Shown here: positions 31,406-37,645 of the stretch, one piece after another | How the letters are laid out: each line of letters starts with the position of its first letter | Numbering within the stretch: position 1 is the first letter of the stretch | DNA from: an uncultured bacterium | GTDB taxonomy: Bacteria > Verrucomicrobiota > Lentisphaeria > Victivallales > UBA1829 | NCBI GenBank assembly: GCA_902762495.1 | Contig: CACWOL010000026.1 | Coordinates: 1 to 37,645 of the forward strand | Direction of reading: 5' to 3' | Length of the DNA: 37,645 nucleotides | The notes under the pieces: model-generated | Told to the model about the DNA's origin: nothing | The model's input: the letters and a program-made list of their open reading frames with translations, nothing else | Databases searched by the model: none | Program-made: the position numbers and the translations under genes

Positions 31406-32872
31406 ATGAAACGATCCGTCCCGAAACTCGCACTGATGCCCGCAGCCGTTGTGATTGCAGCAGTCTTCGGTGCCGTCTTCGCGCAAATGAATCATTCCGT
31501 GTCCGCCTCCGCGCCCGCCGCAGTTGAGGCGTTTGCGGCTTCGCCGCAAACGCAGCCGAATCAGGCTGAAACGGCTGCCTCGGACGAACCGGAACGGAAC
31601 AGCCTCCGCTCGGGTTCGCTCTCCATCACGGCTACGCCGAAAACGAATCCCGAAACGGTCAAGGTGGAAAAGCTCCCCGAGATCGAGGTGGATTCCTCCA
31701 ACGTCCGTTCGATCCCGAAATCGTCCGTCCAGCCCATCCGCGAATCCAGACGCGAGCTCAGGCTCACCTCGACGCTCCCGTCAGGTTCCCTCGCGGAGAA
31801 GCTCGCGGACGCAAACGCCGAAACGGCCACGGTCTGGCGGCCGGCATACGCTTCGCAGGGATTCCGCGGCGCGCGCCTCGACGCCTTCGCGGTCTCGCCG
31901 GACGGATCCGTGCTCGCCATCGCCGAACGAACCGGCACGGCCAACGGACCGAACGGCACGCGCATCGTCCTGGTCAACACCTCGAACTGGCAGGTCATCC
32001 GCGTCTTCACGGTCGGACGCATGCTGAAGAAGCTCGCGTTCGTCCCCGAAACGACCACGCTGGCCGCCATCGCGTTCCCCCAAATGTCCATCAAACAGGA
32101 TTTCGGGCTGGCGGTCCTCGACCTCGCGGCAGGGAAGGAACAGGAGTTCCTGTCTCTTCCCATCCCATTCAACGAGAAGACCGCCCCGGAGGACGTCGCG
32201 CTGCTCGCCATGCAGGACCGGATCATCTGCTCCGGGTTCTTCGGCTCGACCGTCTTCTGCATCCATCTCCCCGTCGCAAAGGATTCCGGTGTCCCGTTCC
32301 ACACGTTCGAGACCGTCTCGCCCGCCTCGGCGCTCGCGATCACTCCGGACGGAAAATCCCTCGCCGCCGCCTCGCTGAAGGCAATCGAGTATTTCGACCT
32401 GAATCCCGCTGCCAATTACAAACGCAAGTCCATCACCTCGCTCGACCTCGGCTGGAAGCCCGTCGACGTCCATTTCCTCAACGGCGCGCAGACCGACTTC
32501 ATCCTCTGCCCCGCCTTCCGCGATGACTCCGCGCCGATCTTCGTGCGCTCCTCCGTAAAGGATCCGCTCGACGGACGCAGCGCGGGCTTCGCGGTCCCGA
32601 TGGAACAGAACAGCCAGATCGGCGTCGCGTTCAAGGTCAAGGGCCGCATCGACGTGATCGACCCCGCCTCGCTGGAGGCCACCGACAGCGTGATTATGGA
32701 ACAGCTCCGCCCCGCCACCTCCGGCGACAATGCGTTTGTCTTCTACCATGATGCCATCCACGCGTTCTGCGTGATCGACACCAACGGAAACTGCTTCGCC
32801 GTCGCAAAACCGCAAAACGAAAAACGCTGGGGGAAACGCATCATCTGGAACGGCGGAGCCTCGAAGAAATGA
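31406..32872 (+). CDS. Exported protein with a probable beta-propeller domain, function unknown
   Basis: The 488-residue product has a signal peptide or anchor (about 8-30, LALMPAAVVIAAVFGAVFA), then about 110 Ala/Pro/Ser/Thr-rich residues of low complexity. From about 145 to 480 it has repeated strand patterns of WD40/YVTN type, such as DAFAVSPDGSVLAIAERTG, KLAFVPETTTLAAIAF and SALAITPDGKSLAAASLKA. No catalytic motif is seen. GGGAGG precedes the ATG, and it overlaps the lipoprotein gene that follows by four bases, so the pair probably works together in the periplasm. Confidence 0.75.
   Translation: MKRSVPKLALMPAAVVIAAVFGAVFAQMNHSVSASAPAAVEAFAASPQTQPNQAETAASDEPERNSLRSGSLSITATPKTNPETVKVEKLPEIEVDSSNVRSIPKSSVQPIRESRRELRLTSTLPSGSLAEKLADANAETATVWRPAYASQGFRGARLDAFAVSPDGSVLAIAERTGTANGPNGTRIVLVNTSNWQVIRVFTVGRMLKKLAFVPETTTLAAIAFPQMSIKQDFGLAVLDLAAGKEQEFLSLPIPFNEKTAPEDVALLAMQDRIICSGFFGSTVFCIHLPVAKDSGVPFHTFETVSPASALAITPDGKSLAAASLKAIEYFDLNPAANYKRKSITSLDLGWKPVDVHFLNGAQTDFILCPAFRDDSAPIFVRSSVKDPLDGRSAGFAVPMEQNSQIGVAFKVKGRIDVIDPASLEATDSVIMEQLRPATSGDNAFVFYHDAIHAFCVIDTNGNCFAVAKPQNEKRWGKRIIWNGGASKK
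31529..31553. repeat. Perfect 11-bp hairpin inside the exported-protein gene
   Basis: GCGTTTGCGGC (31529-31539) and GCCGCAAACGC (31543-31553) are perfect inverted copies around TTC. It falls in the low-complexity part (codons for EAFAASPQTQ). It could be a small inserted element tolerated in a linker, or an attenuating mRNA structure. Confidence 0.55.
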
Positions 32873-33360
32873 GCCGCATTCTTTCTCTGATTGCGCTTGC
32901 GTTTCTCCCGTTTTTCATGTACTCCTGCGCCCTGTTCGAGGACGCCAAGCCGGAACCCGACAACGTCTCCCCGACGCGTTCCCAGCTCATCGCCGCCACT
33001 GGCGGCTTCATCTGCCTCTACCGTGACGGCGCGAACCCGGTCGACCTGCTCTACGTGAAAAGCACAGCGAACGAAGCCGGATTTCAGGTCGTCTTCAAGA
33101 TCGCCGAATCCTCCGTGATCCCGGAGGCGATCCGCAAAGGCTGGGGCGACGTCGCGGTCGGATTCACCGAGGCCGAGGCAAAAAAACTCGGCCTGCGCGT
33201 CATTCCCCTGCCCCGCGCCGAAAACGACCTCCGCGAGGACGCCGGCACGAACGTCCTTCTGCTCCGTTCCGCCGACGAGTTCCTGGACAACCTCCTGAAC
33301 CCGGACAAACAGAAAAAGAAGACGTCCGCCAATTCCGACGGCCCCATCCTCCTCCCGTAA
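32869..33360 (+). CDS. Small lipoprotein resembling half of a periplasmic binding fold
   Basis: The 163-residue product begins with a lipoprotein signal (LSLIALAFLPFFMYSC, likely acylated C20). The mature part has an alternating strand-helix pattern (VFKIAESSVIPEAIRKGWGD, then VAVGFTEAEAKKLGLRVIPL) recalling one lobe of solute-binding proteins, but it is too short for a full binding protein. The C terminus is Lys/Ser-rich. It overlaps the beta-propeller gene (ATGA), with GGAG in the end of that gene. No family is recognised. Confidence 0.7.
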   Translation: MSRILSLIALAFLPFFMYSCALFEDAKPEPDNVSPTRSQLIAATGGFICLYRDGANPVDLLYVKSTANEAGFQVVFKIAESSVIPEAIRKGWGDVAVGFTEAEAKKLGLRVIPLPRAENDLREDAGTNVLLLRSADEFLDNLLNPDKQKKKTSANSDGPILLP

Positions 33361-33384
33361 ACCAGTCTGTAAGGAACCCGGAAC

Positions 33385-33786
33385 ATGAACGCATACCAGT
33401 TGTGGCTCAGGCTGACATATTGGTTCCGTGCGACCCCGGAACTTTTCATCTTTACGACGATTCCGGACATCGCCGCCGTCACCGTCCTGCTGTTCATTCT
33501 GAAACGTTTCCCCGAGATGAAGAAGCCTCTGCTGGCGATCTTCGTCCTGATCCTCTTCCGCGCGATCCTCCTGCCATGGACGTTCACGAACGACATGACG
33601 GGACAATTCCTGATCTATCTGCCGTTCAGCGTCGTATGGACGCCCTCCATGATCATATGCTTTATGACCTGCCAGTACGTCGCACCCGCCAGGGACCGCG
33701 GCATTTTACTGTGCGCCAGGATCCTCGGCATCATCTATCTGCTGATCCATCTGTTCCCTATCCTTTTCGTCCTTGGCAGTCGCTGA
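33385..33786 (+). CDS. Small polytopic membrane protein, function unknown
   Basis: The 133-residue product has about four hydrophobic segments (near 20-40, 47-66, 73-98 and 107-130). The pattern KKPLLAIFVLILFRAILLPW (46-65) is shared in spirit with the next gene (ALCILIVLHVIMVPWGF), so the two look like diverged paralogues. AAGGAACCCGGAAC precedes the ATG, and only 24 bases separate it from the lipoprotein gene, suggesting one operon from 31406 to 33786. No known domain is seen. Confidence 0.7.
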   Translation: MNAYQLWLRLTYWFRATPELFIFTTIPDIAAVTVLLFILKRFPEMKKPLLAIFVLILFRAILLPWTFTNDMTGQFLIYLPFSVVWTPSMIICFMTCQYVAPARDRGILLCARILGIIYLLIHLFPILFVLGSR

Positions 33787-33815
33787 TCTCCGTTTTTTTT
33801 CGCATCTCCGCCCGT

Positions 33816-33844
33816 TTGACTTTTGGGAAATAGCCTACTATATT
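33816..33844 (+). promoter_or_regulatory. Promoter of the second small membrane protein gene
   Basis: TTGACT (33816-33821), 17-base spacer, TATATT (33839-33844), 36 bases before the ATG at 33881. Confidence 0.75.
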
Positions 33845-33880
33845 ATATAAAAAACATAAATCAACGGAAAGAAACCGGGC

Positions 33881-34300
33881 ATGGGTTCGTCAGAGGCTAT
33901 TGTTTTTTTCGGTTTGTACGGGATCTTCGGTCTCGTCGGCATCGGCAGCGCCATCGCCCTGCTGAGACTCCTGCTCCGCGTCCGCAAATGGCCGCGCCGG
34001 AAAGAGAACATCCTGCGGCATTTGTCGGCTCTGTGCATTCTGATCGTCCTTCATGTGATCATGGTCCCCTGGGGATTTCTCCTTTTGGATATGATCCGTG
34101 TCGGAGCGGAGTTCGTCTTTTTCCTCTATCTGGCGTTTAAGATCACATGGTTCGGTTTCATGCTGGGGATTCTTTTCGAATATCAGTTCCGCAAGCAGCC
34201 CGTTTTCTTCCGCGCCCTGATGAATTGTTTGTTCTATCTTGCTCTGTGTTTCCTTCACGATCTTCTGATCCTGATGAGCCTTCGGGGAATCGGCTGTTAA
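33881..34300 (+). CDS. Small polytopic membrane protein, likely paralogue of the preceding one
   Basis: The 139-residue product has about four membrane segments (near 5-30, 46-70, 73-98 and 109-134) with Arg/Lys-rich cytoplasmic loops (RVRKWPRRKENILR). PWGF at about 63-66 lines up with PWTF of the preceding protein, in the second segment of each. It has its own promoter, so it is probably expressed separately. The ribosome binding site (GGAAAGAA) is imperfect. After the stop, 34301-34400 is pyrimidine-rich with no clear terminator. Function unknown. Confidence 0.7.
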   Translation: MGSSEAIVFFGLYGIFGLVGIGSAIALLRLLLRVRKWPRRKENILRHLSALCILIVLHVIMVPWGFLLLDMIRVGAEFVFFLYLAFKITWFGFMLGILFEYQFRKQPVFFRALMNCLFYLALCFLHDLLILMSLRGIGC

Positions 34301-34399
34301 AAGTCCCTTTTCTTTCTTTTCGAAAGAGCGCCTGTCCTGGAGAACGAACCGGAGACAGTCCGTTTTCATCCCCTTTTTCCGTTTTTTCGCGCGTCTTCG

Positions 34400-34428
34400 T
34401 TTTCTTTTTCCGCTTTTTGTGGTATAGT
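34400..34428 (+). promoter_or_regulatory. Possible promoter of the DnaQ-like gene
   Basis: TATAGT (34423-34428) with TTTTCT 17 bases upstream (34400-34405). The -10 lies inside a palindrome, GGTATA/TATACC (34421-34436), which could be an operator. Confidence 0.4.
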
Positions 34429-34462
34429 ATTATACCATGTTTTTTCAAAAAGAGGCCCGTCC

Positions 34463-35275
34463 ATGAAACTTACCGATAATGTACCGCTGATCTTTTTCGA
34501 CCTGGAAACGACTGGCGTCAATCTTTTCGTCGACCGGATCGTGGAGCTGTCCGTGATCAAAATCATGCCCGACGGCACACGCGAGACCAAGACCCGCCTG
34601 ATCAACCCGGAAATGCCCATCCCGCCCGAGGCGACCGCCGTTCACCACATCTCCGACGAGGACGTGAAGGACGCGCCGACGTTCCGCCAGATCGCCCACA
34701 GCCTTGCGATCTATTTCGAGGGATGCGACCTCGGCGGCTACAACATCGGCAAGTTCGACATCCCGATGCTCACGCGCGAGTTCGCCCGCTGCGGCATCCA
34801 GTTCTCCGCCGCAGGCCGCCGCATCTTCGACTCCTTCACGATCTTCTGCCAGATGGAGCCGCGCAACCTCACTGCCGCCTACAAATTCTTCTGCGGAAAG
34901 AAGCTCGAAGGCGCGCACGGGGCCGCCGCCGACGCCCAGGCTTCGCTCGAAGTCCTGGAGGCGCAGCTCGAACGCTACTCGACCATGTCGCCCGACCAGT
35001 TCCCCGAAACGATTACCACTTTCCCGCAGACCCTCGATGAGCTCCACGCGTTCTGCAACCAGGTCAATCCGAGCAACGTCGACAAAAACGGCCGCTTCAA
35101 ATGGCGCAACGGTGAGGCGGTCGTGTCGTTCGGACGGCACAACGGCGAAACGCTCCGCGAGGTCGCCGCGAACGCGCCCGACTTCCTCCAGTGGATCATC
35201 CGCGCCGACTTCGACGACGACGTGAAGCAGATCGCGCAGAACGCCCTTCGCGGCAAGTTCCCCGTCCACCCGTAA
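34463..35275 (+). CDS. DnaQ-like 3'-5' exonuclease with a DUF3820-like C terminus
   Basis: The 270-residue product has a complete DEDDh active site: D13 and E15 in FFDLETTG, D99 in NIGKFDIPML, H152 and D157 in AHGAAADAQAS. The fold occupies about 7-172 and would remove nucleotides from DNA or RNA 3' ends. Residues about 205-262 (VVSFGRHNGETLREVAANAP, then DFLQWIIR) resemble DUF3820, a small domain often attached to exonucleases. It is not the polymerase III epsilon subunit by context; a repair or nucleotide-turnover exonuclease is more likely. AGAGG lies before the ATG. A 43-base gap separates it from the next gene. Confidence 0.9.
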   Translation: MKLTDNVPLIFFDLETTGVNLFVDRIVELSVIKIMPDGTRETKTRLINPEMPIPPEATAVHHISDEDVKDAPTFRQIAHSLAIYFEGCDLGGYNIGKFDIPMLTREFARCGIQFSAAGRRIFDSFTIFCQMEPRNLTAAYKFFCGKKLEGAHGAAADAQASLEVLEAQLERYSTMSPDQFPETITTFPQTLDELHAFCNQVNPSNVDKNGRFKWRNGEAVVSFGRHNGETLREVAANAPDFLQWIIRADFDDDVKQIAQNALRGKFPVHP

Positions 35276-35318
35276 CCCTAGCCCAAACTCAGCACGCATC
35301 AACGCTGTTTATCGAAAT

Positions 35319-36176
35319 ATGAATCAGCCCGACGACAAAAACGACATGAAATACCTGGTCGAACTGCTCGACGATGAAAACGAGCAGTCCGCGAGCATGG
35401 CCATGGCCGAACTGCTCACAAAGGGCAACACCGCGCTGGAGCCGGTCCTCCGCGACATGCAGAAGTCCGACAATCCGCGCCTCCGCAAACGCACCCGCCA
35501 GCTTCAGCATGCCCTCATGGCGCGTTCCCGCCGCCGCATCTTCATGCAGCCGCCCGAACGCCCTATCTCGTTGCTCACCGGGCTGATCCGGCTCCATCTG
35601 TGCTGGTTCGACAACGACAAACAGTCGTTCGTGGAGAAGCAGTGGCGCGAGCTCGAGGCGGAGTACCGCAAGGCGCACCCCGCCGACCTCTTCGGCATGG
35701 CGGAGTTCATGCGGAAGATGTTCCCCGACCGCCCCGAAAACCGCGATTTCCACCCCGATTCCTTCTGCATCGGCGCGGTCCTGGAGGACAAGATCGGCTC
35801 CGACCTCATTTTCGCCTGCATCGCTGCCATCCTCTCCTCCTCCACGCAGAACCGCTTCAGCGTGGTCCGCGTCGGCATCGACACCGCGGTCGCCGACAGC
35901 GACGGCCGCCTCGTCTTCCCCGTCGACAACTGGCAGCTCTACGGCGGCGTAGCCGAGGGCGAGGAGCCCCCGGTTGTCTGGGACACCCAGACCATCCTGC
36001 GCTACGTTTCCTCCGTGCTGTTCGTCTCCGCCGTCGCGTCCGACGGATTCCGCTACCTCTACACGATCGGCGCGCCGCTCGCCGCCGCCATCGGGGAGAA
36101 GGACCTGTCGTTCCTCCCCTACCCCTACGGCAACGGCTCCGGCGAGGACAGTTCGAACGGCGGAAAGAAATCATGA
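35319..36176 (+). CDS. HEAT-repeat/SirB1-like protein, function unknown
   Basis: The 285-residue cytoplasmic product starts with HEAT-like helices (about 10-68, YLVELLDDENEQSASMAMAE, then LEPVLRDMQKSDNPRLRKR). The centre (about 80-185) resembles SirB1/transglutaminase-like proteins: a helical WRELEAEYRK region, FMRKMFPDRPENRDFHPDSF, CIGAVLEDKIGSDLIFACIA, matching the SirB1 order of (gF.gn..dy.dp.nS), vL and GiPi. Whether C149 or so in SFCIGAVL is catalytic is unclear. No good binding site precedes the ATG. The stop overlaps the PHP gene (ATGA), so the two are translationally coupled. Confidence 0.6.
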   Translation: MNQPDDKNDMKYLVELLDDENEQSASMAMAELLTKGNTALEPVLRDMQKSDNPRLRKRTRQLQHALMARSRRRIFMQPPERPISLLTGLIRLHLCWFDNDKQSFVEKQWRELEAEYRKAHPADLFGMAEFMRKMFPDRPENRDFHPDSFCIGAVLEDKIGSDLIFACIAAILSSSTQNRFSVVRVGIDTAVADSDGRLVFPVDNWQLYGGVAEGEEPPVVWDTQTILRYVSSVLFVSAVASDGFRYLYTIGAPLAAAIGEKDLSFLPYPYGNGSGEDSSNGGKKS

Positions 36177-37003
36177 GCTCGCAATCCACGATGCCCCGGG
36201 CGGACCTCCACACGCACACCGCTCTCTGCAAGCACGCGTCCGGCACGCCGGAGGAATACCTCGCCGCCGCACAGGAGGCCGGGCTGGCGTACTGGGGCGT
36301 CTCCGACCATTTCCCCGCCCCGGCGGGGTACGACGCCGAATTCCGCATGGCGCCGAACGATCTGCCGCGCTATTTCGGCATCCTCGATTCGCTCCGCGCA
36401 GCCGCGGACGGTTCCAATTTGCAGGTGCTCGCCGCCGCCGAATTCGACTATGTGCCGGGCCGCATGGACGAGGTGTTCGCCGCGCTCGACCCGCTCCGTC
36501 CGAAGTTTGACTACCTGATCGGCTCGGTGCATTACGTCGGCGAGTTCGCGTTCGACGACCCGGACAAGCTCGCGGACTGGCCGCGCTACGGCGTGGACGC
36601 CGTGTGGGACGACTATCTGACCGGCCTGAAAGCATTCGTCGAGCTCGGAGGATTCAACGTCATGGCGCACTCCGACCTGCCGAAGAAATTCGGATTCCGT
36701 CCCTCGAACTACGAAAGCGTCGTGCGCCGCATGACGGACATCTACGCATGCGCCGCCGCGAAGGGCATCCGCCTGGAACTGAACACCGCAGGGCTCCGTG
36801 TGGCCGCGGACGAGATCTACCCCTCCCCGGAACTCCTCCGCGCCGCATTCCGCGCCGGCATGAAGATCACGCTCGGTTCCGACGCGCACAAGCCGGAACA
36901 CGTCGCCTACGGGTTCGACCGCGCCGCCGAGCTCGCGCGCTCCGTCGGCTGGACCTCGCACACGGCGTTCGTCCGCGGCGAAGCCGTCGAGCTCCCGCTG
37001 TAA
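36173..37003 (+). CDS. PHP-domain phosphatase of the histidinol-phosphatase (HisJ/HisK) type
   Basis: The 276-residue product has the full metal-binding set of PHP phosphoesterases: HTHTALCKHA (13-22), SDHF (44-47), AAEFDY with Glu, GSVHYV, MAHSD and GSDAHKPEHV near the C terminus. The early HTxxCKHA and the late GSDAHxPxxV are usual for histidinol-phosphate phosphatases, which act at the penultimate step of histidine synthesis. No other his gene is nearby, so another phosphomonoester is possible. The ATG at 36173 overlaps the stop of the preceding gene. Confidence 0.88.
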   Translation: MSSQSTMPRADLHTHTALCKHASGTPEEYLAAAQEAGLAYWGVSDHFPAPAGYDAEFRMAPNDLPRYFGILDSLRAAADGSNLQVLAAAEFDYVPGRMDEVFAALDPLRPKFDYLIGSVHYVGEFAFDDPDKLADWPRYGVDAVWDDYLTGLKAFVELGGFNVMAHSDLPKKFGFRPSNYESVVRRMTDIYACAAAKGIRLELNTAGLRVAADEIYPSPELLRAAFRAGMKITLGSDAHKPEHVAYGFDRAAELARSVGWTSHTAFVRGEAVELPL

Positions 37004-37089
37004 ACCGTTCCCGTCCGCACCTCAGCACTGGATACAGTTGTGCAAAGACTAGAAACTAAACAAAAAAATAATGACACTTTGTTTTTCTC

Positions 37090-37118
37090 TTGACAATCAG
37101 TTGTCAGCATGTTATATT
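37090..37118 (+). promoter_or_regulatory. Near-perfect sigma-70 promoter
   Basis: TTGACA (37090-37095) is the full -35 consensus, with a 17-base spacer and TATATT (37113-37118). It drives the partial gene at 37178. The rest of 37004-37177 is AT-rich and holds no gene or clear terminator for the PHP gene. Confidence 0.85.
37091..37106. promoter_or_regulatory. Candidate operator overlapping the -35 box
   Basis: TGACAA (37091-37096) and TTGTCA (37101-37106) are perfect inverted copies around TCAG. The left arm is most of the -35 box, so a dimeric repressor bound here would block the promoter. Confidence 0.45.
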
Positions 37119-37177
37119 GATTGAAAAGCACAAAAAAGATGGAATAAACTCGCGTGAAGCGCCATAGGAGTCCGGTC

Positions 37178-37645
37178 ATGACTGCTCCCTCACCCCCGAA
37201 GAAGAAAAAGATTCTGTCCTGCGCGGCGTTTTCCTGCCTCGGCTGTCTCGGAATCGCGGTCCTGGCCGTGATCGTCCTTGTGATCGTCCTCGCGATTGCC
37301 GATGCCCGCATCGACCATTCGGAGAAGCTGATCTCATCAAGCACCGATTATGCCGCGTTTATCAAAAAGAGCAAGGTCACATTCGGGCCGAACGTGGTCT
37401 CCTGCGAATGGGCGCTGAAGGGAAAAGACAACCGGAAACTCCTGTCGCTGTCCGCACTGGTCCCGTCGCCGTCGGATTACGACGTGATCGTTTCCGGTTT
37501 CGTCATCCTGTCGGAGGAGGAATCGAAAAGAATCCTTGCCGAATATGACTGTTATGAAAAAGTCAAGTGGATGTCCCGACTTTTTCGTGGTTTTCTGTGT
37601 TTTTGGGTTTCGAATGAACTTATAACGATACCTCTTATGAGGCAA
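37178..37645 (+). CDS. Membrane-anchored protein, 3' end cut by the window edge
   Basis: AGGAG precedes the ATG, and 156 codons are open to the last base. The start MTAPSPPKKKKILSC is followed by one hydrophobic segment (about 17-42, with VLAVIVLVIVLAIA), then an extracytoplasmic region (STDYAAFIKKSKVTFGPNVV, SALVPSPSDYDVIVSGFVIL). No domain is recognised. The last 20 or so codons are different in base use, many ending in T or A (CTT TTT CGT GGT TTT), which could mean a junction or insertion near 37570 and a false C terminus. With such a strong promoter the gene is probably well expressed unless repressed at the overlapping palindrome. Confidence 0.7.
   Translation, partial: MTAPSPPKKKKILSCAAFSCLGCLGIAVLAVIVLVIVLAIADARIDHSEKLISSSTDYAAFIKKSKVTFGPNVVSCEWALKGKDNRKLLSLSALVPSPSDYDVIVSGFVILSEEESKRILAEYDCYEKVKWMSRLFRGFLCFWVSNELITIPLMRQ

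Noticed and set aside
1..37645. CRISPR arrays, tRNA and rRNA genes
   Set aside because: I saw no regularly spaced direct repeats, no tRNA T-loop pattern in a plausible cloverleaf, and no rRNA-like sequence.

Overview
This window looks like a piece of a Gram-negative chromosome of moderately high GC, most likely from the PVC superphylum. A Lentisphaerota/Victivallis-like bacterium is my best guess. The evidence is a Chlamydia-style V-type ATPase operon (E, DUF2764, A, B, D, I, K, with no separate C, F or G genes) combined with outer-membrane functions (Pal-like lipoprotein, secretin, Prc protease) and peptidoglycan/diaminopimelate genes (mraY, dapF, dapA). The taxonomy is inference; no rRNA or other marker settles it. 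The window opens inside one gene and closes inside another.

Layout. 1-1455: a phage recombination module of lower GC on the minus strand (RusA-like resolvase cut by the edge, RecT). It abuts the 3' part of a host TPR gene at about 1430-1455, which is a genuine junction or an assembly chimera. 1939-3099: mraY. 3230-6438 (minus): a damaged nrdR, a CLC transporter with CBS domains and an ATP-cone-like protein of unknown role. 6617-6859: a small membrane protein with its own consensus promoter. 7104-8854 (minus): dapF-dapA. 9068-14205 (minus): a four-gene operon of secretin, long-hairpin MacA-like adaptor, MacB-like ATPase and MacB-like permease. 14699-15370 (minus): two small hypothetical genes. 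15756-17999 (minus): the tail-specific protease Prc. 18214-26253 (plus): a zinc-ribbon gene and the V-ATPase operon, ended by a strong terminator. 26354-27163: a ferredoxin-nitroreductase fusion. 27260-29366 (minus): truA and an ABC-ATPase-like protein that has lost its catalytic residues. 29452-30144 (minus): Pal-like lipoprotein. 30334-37645 (plus): branched-chain aminotransferase, exported and lipoprotein genes, two related small membrane proteins, a DnaQ-like exonuclease, a HEAT/SirB1-like protein, a PHP phosphatase and a partial membrane-anchored protein.

How the parts work together. dapF/dapA feed meso-diaminopimelate and lysine synthesis, and mraY carries out the first membrane step of peptidoglycan synthesis. 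Prc and the Pal-like protein act in the periplasm and envelope. The V-ATPase couples ATP to ion transport; its K subunit keeps the side chains that bind Na+ in the Enterococcus enzyme. The secretin-MacAB operon reads as a complete trans-envelope exporter in which a secretin replaces TolC. This is the most interesting candidate system here.

Regulation. Several intergenic regions carry good sigma-70-type promoters with 17-bp spacers (-35 TTGxxx, -10 TATAAT/TATATT), and hairpin-plus-T terminators separate most units. No tRNA, rRNA, CRISPR array or complete insertion sequence was seen.
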